Below, in pieces: positions 26,225 to 33,193 of a DNA stretch of 64,000 nt (positions within the stretch are counted from its first letter, which is position 1; every line of letters begins with the position of its first letter). The stretch spans positions 33,692 through 97,691 of the forward strand of contig DATENM010000082.1 of assembly GCA_035275065.1 (NCBI GenBank), in the 5' to 3' direction. This DNA is from Blastocatellia bacterium. GTDB lineage: Bacteria > Acidobacteriota > Blastocatellia > UBA7656. The notes below the pieces were generated by a model that saw only the letters and a list, made by a program, of their open reading frames with translations, was not told where the DNA came from and searched no databases. A program made the position numbers and the translations under genes.

Positions 26225-26260
26225 TCCATACCGCACGCAGCGAAATCGCCATGCAGCAAA

Positions 26261-26294
26261 TCAAAAACGGCGCGACTTCAAAGGTCGCGCCGTT
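26261..26294 (-). terminator. Rho-independent terminator for hemB
   Basis: An 11-bp stem (26266-26276 with 26284-26294) is followed on the minus strand by a T tract (complement of A5 at 26263-26267). Being nearly symmetrical, it may also serve the rightward operon. Confidence 0.7.
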
Positions 26295-26304
26295 GATTCA
26301 TGAA

Positions 26305-26362
26305 AGTGGCGCAATCTAACAGATTGCGCGAGTCGCTGCGCAATCTAACAGATTGCGCCACA
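26305..26362. repeat. Palindromic intergenic repeat, copy B
   Basis: Two 24-nt GTGGCGCAATCT-type arms flank an 8-nt loop. The centre of one arm is inverted relative to copy A (AAC against GTT), so the long stem has a 3-nt mismatch, but each arm still forms its own hairpin. The CGATTG and CCGCTCTA flanks of the other copies are missing. It lies between convergent genes, next to the terminator. Confidence 0.8.
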
Positions 26363-26387
26363 TGAGCAAACTGATCTTCAAATCGCT

Positions 26388-27356
26388 TTAAGCCATGCGC
26401 GCGGCCACTTCGCGGGCGAAGTAAGTCAGGATGATGTCGGCGCCGGCGCGTTTGATGGCGGTCAATGTCTCGACCACGACGCGCTCTTCGTCAATCCATC
26501 CCAGGCGCGCCGCGGCCTTGATCATCGAATACTCACCCGACACCTGATAGGCGGCCAGCGGCAGATCAAAGCGCTCGCGCACGGCGCGAATGATGTCCAG
26601 GTAAGCCAGCGCCGGCTTGACCATCAGCATGTCTGCGCCCTGCTCGACATCGAGCTGAGCTTCGCGCAACGCCTCGCGGGCATTCGCCGGGTCCATCTGG
26701 TAGCCGCGCCGGTCGCCGAATTGCGGCGCCGAGCCGGCGGCCTCGCGGAACGGGCCGTAAAAGCCCGACGCATATTTGACCGCATAAGACATGATCGGCA
26801 AATGATCGAAGCCCGATTGATCGAGCGCCGCGCGGATGGCGCCCACAAAGCCGTCCATCATATTCGACGGCGCAATCAGGTCGGCGCCGGCTTCGGCCTG
26901 TGAGACGGCGGTGCGCGCCAGCAGGTCGAGCGTCGGATCGTTCAACACTTCGCCGTCGCGGATGACGCCGCAGTGACCGTGGTCTGTATACTCGCAGAGG
27001 CAGTTGTCGGCAATCACGAACGCTTCTTTGACCTCGCGCTTGAGGGCTCGTATGGCGCGCTGCGTGATGCCGTCTTCGGCATAAGCCTGCGTTCCGGCGG
27101 CGTCTTTCTCGTCGGGCACGCCGAAGAGGATGACCGAGCGGACGCCGACGCCCACCGCCGCGGCGACCTCTTTGACCAGCTCATCAATCGACAGGTTGAA
27201 ACAGCCGGGCATCGCGCTGATCTCGCGGCGCACGCCTTCGCCTTCGCAGACAAAGAGCGGGTAGACGAAATCATCAGGCGTCAGGTTGGTCTCGCGCACC
27301 AGGGCGCGCAAGGTTTCGCTGCGCCGCAGCCGACGCGGACGTTGGATGAGATTCAT
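26388..27356 (-). CDS. hemB: Delta-aminolevulinic acid dehydratase (porphobilinogen synthase)
   Basis: The 322-aa product condenses two 5-aminolevulinates to porphobilinogen in haem synthesis. The active-site lysines are in YAVKYASGFYGPFREA and DMLMVKPALAY. A zinc-type metal site is indicated by the cysteines in DNCLCEYTDHGHCG, so this is a Zn-dependent enzyme, not the Mg/Asp type. The length is normal. AAGGAG precedes the ATG. It is the second gene after a small Cys-rich protein, 22 nt apart. Confidence 0.96.
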   Translation of the reverse strand: MNLIQRPRRLRRSETLRALVRETNLTPDDFVYPLFVCEGEGVRREISAMPGCFNLSIDELVKEVAAAVGVGVRSVILFGVPDEKDAAGTQAYAEDGITQRAIRALKREVKEAFVIADNCLCEYTDHGHCGVIRDGEVLNDPTLDLLARTAVSQAEAGADLIAPSNMMDGFVGAIRAALDQSGFDHLPIMSYAVKYASGFYGPFREAAGSAPQFGDRRGYQMDPANAREALREAQLDVEQGADMLMVKPALAYLDIIRAVRERFDLPLAAYQVSGEYSMIKAAARLGWIDEERVVVETLTAIKRAGADIILTYFAREVAARMA

Positions 27357-27378
27357 GCGGAAAACTCCTTGGTGATGA

Positions 27379-27555
27379 TTACAACCCGCTCATGTCTTCG
27401 TCGGGGAAGAAAAAGACCTTGGCGCACGGCTCCGAGCAGAACATCTGCGCGTAACGCCGCACCGCGCACCTGTCACAGACGAGCTTGAAGCAGACGGCGC
27501 ACTTGTGCAGCCGCAAGACCTCAGGTGTTAGATTGCATTTGGAGCAGATTGCCAT
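27379..27555 (-). CDS. Cys-rich mini-protein, treble-clef or zinc-ribbon-like
   Basis: The 58-aa product has four cysteine pairs: CSKC, CAVC, CDRC and CSEPC, spaced as two zinc knuckle pairs, with an FFFPDEDM tail. The frame MAICSKCNLTPEVLRLHKCA is supported by its composition, a TATACT box 11 nt before the ATG and its stop 22 nt before hemB. Zinc binding is inferred. Its place ahead of the zinc-dependent HemB could hint at metal delivery or regulation, but that is speculation. I do not know a named family. Confidence 0.65.
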   Translation of the reverse strand: MAICSKCNLTPEVLRLHKCAVCFKLVCDRCAVRRYAQMFCSEPCAKVFFFPDEDMSGL

Positions 27556-27663
27556 TCCAGCTCAGTAGTATAGCAAACTGCGCCGCGACCGCGGAGAGAA
27601 ATATAGCGGCTGTGATAAGATCAAGCTGATGGACGAATGAAACTTCACTCACCGTGAGGGCCA

Positions 27664-28329
27664 ATGGCGAAACGTCCTTTTGACATCAGCGAGGCCATCC
27701 GCGCCATCCGCAAAGCCGTCGAGCCATTTCCGAAGGCGGCGCTCTTCGAGCTGGCCGAAGACGGCTTCAATTCGACCTTCGAGCAGCTGGTCGCCTGCAT
27801 CATCTCGATCCGCACCTATGACGAGGTCATGCTGCCGACGGCGCGTCGCCTGTTCGAGCGGGCGCGCACCCCTGACGAGATGCGAAGGCTGACGCCCGAG
27901 GAGATCGATGAGATCATCCGCCCGGCGACTTTTCACGAGCAGAAAGCCTACAACATTCATACCATCGCCGAGCGCGTCGCCGACGAGTACGGCGGCGAGC
28001 TGCCGTGCGAATCCGAAGTGCTGCTGTCGTTCAAGGGGGTCGGCCCGAAGTGTGCCAACCTGGTGCTGGGGATCGCCTGCGATCAGCCTTTTATCGGCGT
28101 AGACATTCACGTGCATCGCGTCACCAACCGCTGGGGCTATATTGCGGCAAAGACGCCTGAGAAGACGATGGCGGCGCTGATGGAGAAGCTACCGCGCCGC
28201 TACTGGGTTGAAATCAATCGGCTGCTGGTGCCCTTCGGCAAGCACGTCTGCACGGGCACGCGACCGAAATGCTCGACCTGCCCGGTGCTTGAGATGTGCC
28301 AACAGGTCGGCGTGACGAATCCGCGTTGA
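27664..28329 (+). CDS. Endonuclease III-like DNA glycosylase/AP lyase
   Basis: The 221-aa product belongs to the HhH-GPD superfamily and acts in base-excision repair of oxidised pyrimidines. The helix-hairpin-helix is LLSFKGVGPKCANLVLG with the catalytic Lys129, the catalytic Asp is Asp147 (GVDIHVHRV), and the [4Fe-4S] cluster ligands are Cys196, 203, 206 and 212 (C-x6-C-x2-C-x5-C). The LVACIISIRTYDEV segment has Arg where E. coli Nth has Gln41 (SAQATD), so damage specificity may differ. GTGAGG precedes the ATG. It is divergent from the Cys-rich gene. Confidence 0.9.
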   Translation: MAKRPFDISEAIRAIRKAVEPFPKAALFELAEDGFNSTFEQLVACIISIRTYDEVMLPTARRLFERARTPDEMRRLTPEEIDEIIRPATFHEQKAYNIHTIAERVADEYGGELPCESEVLLSFKGVGPKCANLVLGIACDQPFIGVDIHVHRVTNRWGYIAAKTPEKTMAALMEKLPRRYWVEINRLLVPFGKHVCTGTRPKCSTCPVLEMCQQVGVTNPR

Positions 28330-28416
28330 GCGGTTAAAGCTGAGCGATACGCCTTTAGGGATTGAGATAGATGAGCGATCAACCTCGGACAATCTCCAAG
28401 CGATTATCCGGTCACG

Positions 28417-28446
28417 TTGACGGGAGCCGAAGGCCCCTCTTATAAT
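28417..28446 (+). promoter_or_regulatory. Sigma-70-type promoter of tRNA-His
   Basis: TTGACG (28417-28422) and an exact TATAAT (28441-28446) are separated by 18 nt. The start would be near 28453, 9 nt before the mature tRNA. Confidence 0.8.
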
Positions 28447-28461
28447 CACCGTTTAGATTTT

Positions 28462-28535
28462 GCTGCCGTAGCTCAGTTGGCTAGAGCGCCTGACTGTGGA
28501 TCAGGAGGTCTCGGGTTCAAGTCCCGACGGCAGTA
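28462..28535 (+). tRNA. tRNA-His (GTG), atypical acceptor end
   Basis: The 74-nt cloverleaf has acceptor 28462-28468 with 28528-28534, T8 and A9, D-arm GCTC/GAGC, anticodon stem CCTGA/TCAGG with loop CTGTGGA (anticodon GTG), and T-arm TCGGG/CCCGA with TTCAAGT. The CCA end is not encoded. Position 1-72 is a G-U pair, the discriminator is A73, and the base before position 1 is T. The G-1:C73 pair, nearly universal in tRNA-His, is absent. This is the form known from a group of alpha-proteobacteria that uses a divergent HisRS. hisS follows 134 nt downstream. Confidence 0.95.
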
Positions 28536-28595
28536 CTTTCACACCTTTCAGCTTTCTTAACCGCTCTCCAACCCACTCTAAAGCATGGCCTCAGA

Positions 28596-28624
28596 TGGTC
28601 AATCTTTTGGCCAGCGAGTATAAT
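28596..28624 (+). promoter_or_regulatory. Probable hisS promoter
   Basis: TGGTCA (28596-28601) and an exact TATAAT (28619-28624) are 17 nt apart, with the hisS start 42-45 nt downstream. hisS can therefore be transcribed independently of the tRNA. Confidence 0.6.
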
Positions 28625-28668
28625 GCCCATTCGTCGTCAGACGCGATTTACGCAGTCAGGAGACCATG

Positions 28669-30372
28669 ATGAGCGACCCAAAAGCCGTAAGCCGCCCGAT
28701 CCCGCGCTTACCCAAAGGCTTCCGAGATAATTTCGCGAAAGATGTTTTAGCGCGGCGGCGCACGATTGATACCATCCGCAAGGTCTACGAGCGTTACGGC
28801 TTCGTTCCTCTGGAGACTTCGGCAATCGAGTATGTCGAGACCCTGGGCAAGTTCCTCCCTGACGTCTCGACGCCGGCGGGCGGCATTTTCGCCTTTCAAG
28901 ACGAAGACAACGCTTGGCTGGCCTTGCGCTATGATCTCACTGCGCCGCTGTCGCGGATTTTTTCAGAGTATCAAAACGACATCCCCATCCCTTTCCGGCG
29001 CTATCAGGTCGGCATGGTGTGGCGCAATGAAAAGCCCGGGCCGGGGCGCTTCCGCGAGTTTTACCAGTTTGACATTGACACGGTCGGCACCGCATCAATG
29101 GCCGCCGACGCAGAGATCTGCTGCGTGCTCGCCGACGCGCTTGAGGCGCTGGGGATCAAGCGCGGCGATTATGTCATTCGGGTCAATAACCGCAAGGCGC
29201 TCAACGGCGTGCTTGAAGCCGCCGGCATCGCCTTTGAAGATGAAGCGACGACGCTGACCGTCTTGCGAGCGATTGATAAGCTGGATCGTGTCGGCATCGA
29301 GGGCGTCAAAGAGTTGCTCGGCAAAGGTCGCGTCGAGGGATCAGCGCCCGGCTTCCGCATCGCCGAGCATGTCTTAGGGCTGTTTCGGGCCGAGGGCTTC
29401 TCTGCTTCAGACGTTGAAAAGTTGCAGGCGTTGAAGGAGCAAGATTTCCCGACGGCGCGTCAGCTTCTCGCCGCGGTCGGCGAGGCCGTTGGCCATGAGC
29501 CGACCGAACGGATCGCGCCGCAGCTTGTGAGCTTCGCACGCATCGGCGATTTCACTCGCGGCGCCGATTTAAGCGCCGAGCAGATTCGGCGCATCGTTGA
29601 TCTGCTTTCGGTGCCGGCGACTCAGCGCGCCGAAGTCTGTCAGCAGTTCGCCTTACTGGTTGGCGAATCACAGATCGGCCAGGAAGGCGTCGCCGAATTG
29701 CGCGAGATTGATCGCTTCCTCTCTGCCGTCGGCTATGCGGAAGACCGGGTGATTTTCGATCCCACGGTCGTTCGCGGGCTGGCTTATTACACCGGCCCGG
29801 TCTTTGAAGCGGCGCTCACCTTCGAGACCACCGACGAAGCGGGCCAGAAGCGGCAGTTCGGCTCGGTCGCCGGCGGCGGGCGCTATGATTATCTGGTCGA
29901 GCGCTTCATCGGCGAGAAGGTTCCGGCGACCGGCGCTTCAATCGGCGTTGACCGCTTGCTTGCGGCGCTCAGTCACCTGGGCAAGATCACCGGCGTCGAG
30001 GCGTCGGCCCCGGTGATCGTCACCGTCATGGACAAGGAGCTGATTCTCGAATACCAGAAGATGACTTTCCAACTGCGCCGCGCCGGGATTGCCGCCGAGA
30101 TGTACCTCGGCAGCGGCGGCTTCAAGAAGCAGATGAAGTACGCCGACGAGCGCGAAGCTATCGTCGCCGTCATCGCCGGCTCGCGCGAGTTTGAAAGCGG
30201 CACGGTGTCGCTGAAAGACTTGCGGCTGGGGCGCGAGCTATCGAAAGCGATCACAGACCGCAGCGCATGGCTGAAAGAGCAGGGCGCGCAGGTCACCGTC
30301 CCCGTGACGGATTTAATCGCCGAGGTCCGCAAAATTCTGGCGCGGCATGGCATCGAGCAGCCGGAGGCTTGA
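28669..30372 (+). CDS. hisS: Histidyl-tRNA synthetase, divergent alpha-proteobacterial/eukaryote-like type
   Basis: The product has 567 aa and charges tRNA-His with histidine. Class II motifs are seen: LRYDLTAPLSRI, motif 2 as WRNEKPGPGRFREFYQFDID, the histidine-binding RGLAYYTGPVFEA, GGGRYDYLVERF, motif 3 GASIGVDRLLAAL and a C-terminal anticodon-binding domain (about 460-560). The FREFYQFDID form of motif 2 is that of eukaryotes and of the alpha-proteobacterial branch, not the bacterial GRYRQFHQ form. The protein is also longer than typical bacterial HisRS (about 420-450). It fits the unusual tRNA-His next door. ATG 28669 has AGGAG at the best spacing; ATG 28666 is the alternative. Confidence 0.93.
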   Translation: MSDPKAVSRPIPRLPKGFRDNFAKDVLARRRTIDTIRKVYERYGFVPLETSAIEYVETLGKFLPDVSTPAGGIFAFQDEDNAWLALRYDLTAPLSRIFSEYQNDIPIPFRRYQVGMVWRNEKPGPGRFREFYQFDIDTVGTASMAADAEICCVLADALEALGIKRGDYVIRVNNRKALNGVLEAAGIAFEDEATTLTVLRAIDKLDRVGIEGVKELLGKGRVEGSAPGFRIAEHVLGLFRAEGFSASDVEKLQALKEQDFPTARQLLAAVGEAVGHEPTERIAPQLVSFARIGDFTRGADLSAEQIRRIVDLLSVPATQRAEVCQQFALLVGESQIGQEGVAELREIDRFLSAVGYAEDRVIFDPTVVRGLAYYTGPVFEAALTFETTDEAGQKRQFGSVAGGGRYDYLVERFIGEKVPATGASIGVDRLLAALSHLGKITGVEASAPVIVTVMDKELILEYQKMTFQLRRAGIAAEMYLGSGGFKKQMKYADEREAIVAVIAGSREFESGTVSLKDLRLGRELSKAITDRSAWLKEQGAQVTVPVTDLIAEVRKILARHGIEQPEA

Positions 30373-30417
30373 GCGCGGCACAGGTTGATCCAGTCTAATC
30401 GCTCACCTGAAAACTTG

Positions 30418-31935
30418 ATGAGGCACCCTGAACACATACCCGGCACGAAAGACTATACGCGGGACGAGGCCCGTCGCCTGCTGCGAGTCATCGACACCTG
30501 TCTGGCGGCCTTCGACCGTTATGGCTATGAGCGTATCATGCTGCCGGCGCTCGAACGCTCGGACATCTTCCTTCAGCGCTCGGGCGAAGAGATACGCAGC
30601 CGCATGTACATCTTCGGCGACCCGCGCGGCAATGAGCTATGCCTGCGCCCCGAGATGACCATCTCTGCGGCGCGCGCCTATCTTGAGAGAATGCCGAACC
30701 GCCGCCTGCCTCTCCGTCTGAGTTATGAAGGCAGCGTCTTTCGCTTCGATAAGGTTCGCGAGGGCCGTTACCGGCAGTTCATTCAGGCCGGGGTCGAATA
30801 CATCGGCAACGAGAACCGCGCCGCCGCCGACGTCGAAGCGATCAGCCTCGCCCTGGAAGCGATCAACACGGCTGGCCTCGCGGGCTATCGCCTGCTTCTG
30901 GGCGACATGGAATTGGCGGCTGAATTCATCAACGCCCTGCCGATCTCTGCGCCGGTCCGCGCCACCTTGTTAGAGCATTATTGGCGGAAGAACGCGTTTC
31001 AGTTGCTGCTCAAACGTTACGCGGCGCTGCCGCGGAATGCCGACAGCAGCGACCCGGCGGCGGCGCAGTTGGCGGACATTCTGACCACGATTGGCGAAGA
31101 CGCCAGCCGCGCAGTCATCCGCCAGCTCTTATCGCTCTTCGTCGAAAAAGAGGTCGGCCAGCGCTCCCTGGACGAGATTGCCGAAAGCTTCCTGCGCCGC
31201 CTCACTCAGAGAGAGCTGCAATTGCCGAAGGACTGCCTGACGGTCTTGCAAGAGTACACCGCCATCAGCGGCCCGCCTGATGCGGCGCTCGCCGAGTTGG
31301 AAAAGCTCTTCCATAAGATCGGCGGCGCGCCGGGCCATGCTTTCAATATGGCGCATCGCCGCATGGAGTTATTAAAGGAGATGGGCGGCCTGCCCGCGGG
31401 CAGCGAGTTTCATCTCGGCTTCCGCAGAGGCATCGAATATTACAGCGGTTTCATCTTCGAGATTCATGACGACGCGCTGGGGCCTGTGAGCCAGATTTGC
31501 GGCGGCGGGCGCTATGATAGCCTGCTCTCTTCGCTCGGCGCGCCGCGGCAAATCCCCGCCGTCGGTTTTGCCATCGGCGTCGAGCGATTGCTGTTAGCCC
31601 TTGAGCGGGCCAGCGCGCCACAAGCCGATGGCGGCGATCATGCAGTTGATGCGGTCTTGACGCGAATCGGCGAAGTCTCGGAAAGCGACGCATGGCGGAT
31701 CGCGCAGATCTGTCGTCAGGCCGGGTGGCGCGTGCGCGCAGACATTGACCATCGCAAGCTCGCTACTGTCCTCGGCCATGCCGGCGACGAGCAGGTGCCT
31801 TTCACGATCATCGTCGGCGAAGACGAGCTGCGCAATCAAGCGGTCAAGATCAAAGACATGCGCCGCCGCCAAGAGCAGGCGGTCGAGATTAGCAATCTCC
31901 GACAGTTCGTCGAGTCGTCCATACGCAAAGGATAA
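30418..31935 (+). CDS. HisRS paralogue; HisZ-like subunit with full HisRS architecture
   Basis: The 505-aa product has the class II catalytic fold of bacterial HisRS: IPGTKDYTRDEARRLLRVID, LRPEMT, SVFRFDKVREGRYRQFIQAG (motif 2), RGIEYYSGFIFE and CGGGRYDSLLSSLG. It also has an anticodon-binding-like C-terminus (about 415-505: VPFTIIVGEDELRNQAVKIK), which HisZ proteins normally lack. Placement one nucleotide before hisG argues for HisZ, the regulatory partner of ATP phosphoribosyltransferase. Many catalytic residues (RPE, motif 2 Arg and Gln, RG-x-x-YY) are preserved, so a second active HisRS cannot be excluded. ATG 30418 is chosen; a TTG at 30385 is possible. Confidence 0.8.
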   Translation: MRHPEHIPGTKDYTRDEARRLLRVIDTCLAAFDRYGYERIMLPALERSDIFLQRSGEEIRSRMYIFGDPRGNELCLRPEMTISAARAYLERMPNRRLPLRLSYEGSVFRFDKVREGRYRQFIQAGVEYIGNENRAAADVEAISLALEAINTAGLAGYRLLLGDMELAAEFINALPISAPVRATLLEHYWRKNAFQLLLKRYAALPRNADSSDPAAAQLADILTTIGEDASRAVIRQLLSLFVEKEVGQRSLDEIAESFLRRLTQRELQLPKDCLTVLQEYTAISGPPDAALAELEKLFHKIGGAPGHAFNMAHRRMELLKEMGGLPAGSEFHLGFRRGIEYYSGFIFEIHDDALGPVSQICGGGRYDSLLSSLGAPRQIPAVGFAIGVERLLLALERASAPQADGGDHAVDAVLTRIGEVSESDAWRIAQICRQAGWRVRADIDHRKLATVLGHAGDEQVPFTIIVGEDELRNQAVKIKDMRRRQEQAVEISNLRQFVESSIRKG

Positions 31936-31936
31936 A

Positions 31937-32977
31937 ATGGCAGCGCCGAACAACCCCGACATCATCTTCGCCATACCGAGCAAAGGCAGCCTGTTTGAAG
32001 GCACCTTGAAGTTCCTGAGCAATGCCGGGCTGTCTGTTAAGTACGAGAGCCAGCGCCAGTACACCGCCCGCCTGGGCGGCATCGAAGGCGTCTCGGTTCT
32101 CTTTCAAAGGGCCGAAGAGATCACCTCGAAAGTCGCCGGCGGCGCGGCAGACATCGGGCTGACCGGCGAAGACCTTTTCCGCGAGCAGGCGCTCAATTCC
32201 GATCACCTGCCGCTCATCCTGCGCGAGCTGGGCTATGGCCATGCGCGGCTGGTCGTCGCCGTGCCCGCCACCTGGATTGACGTGGCTTCGATGGAAGACC
32301 TGGCCGAGCTGGCGCTGGCTTTCCGCTTAAAGCACCAGCGGACCTTGCGCATCGCCACCAAGTTTCCCAACCTGGCGCGCGACTTTCTCGCCCGCCAGGG
32401 AGTGACTGATTATGTGCTGGTCGAATCCCTGGGCGCCACCGAGAGCGCGCCTTCGTCGGGCACCGCCGACCTGATTATCGATCTGACGACTTCAGGCAAG
32501 ACGCTCTCTGACAATCACCTGAAGGTCATCAAGGATGGCATCGTCGTTTCGTCGCAGGCTTGTTTGATCGGCAGCCGGCGAATCGCCACATGGGACGAGG
32601 CGCGGCTCGAACGGCTGGAAACTTTTCTGGATATGATCGAGAGCTATCTGAGAGGCCGCGACACGTTTAATATCCAGGCCGCCATCGAGCGGTCGCGGTT
32701 AACTGAGATCGGTCGCCTCACACACCAGTGGCGGCTGGCCTATTCGCTGCCGATGGAGGACACCCGTTCGGGCAGTCGCCGCGAATCGCCGTTCGTGGTC
32801 ATCCGCATGACCTGCCCGCGGGCCAATCTGCATGAGTTAGTCCGCCACCTGCGCCGCTGCGGTGCCGAAGAGGTGATCGTCACGCGGCCAGAATACGTCT
32901 ATCGCGAGCAGTCGGAATCATTCCAGCGCCTCATGCACTCGATCAAGAAAGGCGCAGCAGAGCCGGGAGAGTATTAG
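31937..32977 (+). CDS. hisG: ATP phosphoribosyltransferase (HisG), with C-terminal domain
   Basis: The 346-aa product catalyses the first committed step of histidine synthesis, ATP + PRPP to phosphoribosyl-ATP. The N-terminal two-lobed domain shows FAIPSKGSLFEGTLKFL, GAADIGLTGEDL, RIATKFPNLARDFL and the PRPP loop ESLGATESAPSSGTADLIID. Residues about 270-346 (FVVIRMTCPRANLHELV, AEEVIVTRPEYVY) look like the ACT-like regulatory domain of long-form HisG, which normally works without HisZ. Having this domain and a HisZ-like neighbour together is unusual. The start is one nucleotide after the preceding stop. It is the last gene before a convergent repeat. Confidence 0.9.
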   Translation: MAAPNNPDIIFAIPSKGSLFEGTLKFLSNAGLSVKYESQRQYTARLGGIEGVSVLFQRAEEITSKVAGGAADIGLTGEDLFREQALNSDHLPLILRELGYGHARLVVAVPATWIDVASMEDLAELALAFRLKHQRTLRIATKFPNLARDFLARQGVTDYVLVESLGATESAPSSGTADLIIDLTTSGKTLSDNHLKVIKDGIVVSSQACLIGSRRIATWDEARLERLETFLDMIESYLRGRDTFNIQAAIERSRLTEIGRLTHQWRLAYSLPMEDTRSGSRRESPFVVIRMTCPRANLHELVRHLRRCGAEEVIVTRPEYVYREQSESFQRLMHSIKKGAAEPGEY

Positions 32978-32986
32978 AGTGAATGT

Positions 32987-33081
32987 CGATTGCGTTTGCC
33001 GTGTAGCGCAAGGCGGTTAGATTGCGCGAGTCCAGGCGCAATCTAACCGCCTTGCGCTACACCCGATTGAAATCCGCTCTA
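32987..33081. repeat. Palindromic intergenic repeat, copy C
   Basis: Two perfectly complementary 27-nt arms (33001-33027 and 33036-33062) surround an 8-nt loop. The flanks match copies A and D. Compared with copy A, several arm positions differ on both sides in a compensating way, which keeps the stem perfect. It lies between convergent genes and abuts the attC-like site. Confidence 0.88.
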
Positions 33082-33172
33082 GCCAACGCTCGCGTTCAGC
33101 GGGGCCACGAACGGCATTGAAAGAACGATGAGCAGTGCGCTTCGTGGCCTCCGCTGCAACGCATTGTTAGGC
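33081..33172 (-). other. Integron attC-like recombination site
   Basis: Read on the minus strand, the site begins GCCTAAC (fits RYYYAAC) and ends GCGTTGGC (close to GTTRRRY). Between them, imperfectly paired arms GCGTTGCAGCGGAGGCCACGAA and their counterpart leave single unpaired G and A bases on one arm only, the hallmark of attC. It directly follows the 3' end of the fibre-like gene in the orientation expected for a gene cassette. No integrase is in the window. Confidence 0.55.
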
Positions 33173-33193
33173 GCTACTTCTAGATCACCGAAT

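Noticed and set aside
28461..28534. Reading the tRNA-His with CTGCCGT/ACGGCAG acceptor and G-1 at 28462
   Set aside because: That parse uses the conserved T8 and a T-stem base in the acceptor stem. The canonical parse with T8/A9 and a 5-bp T-stem gives G1-U72 and A73.
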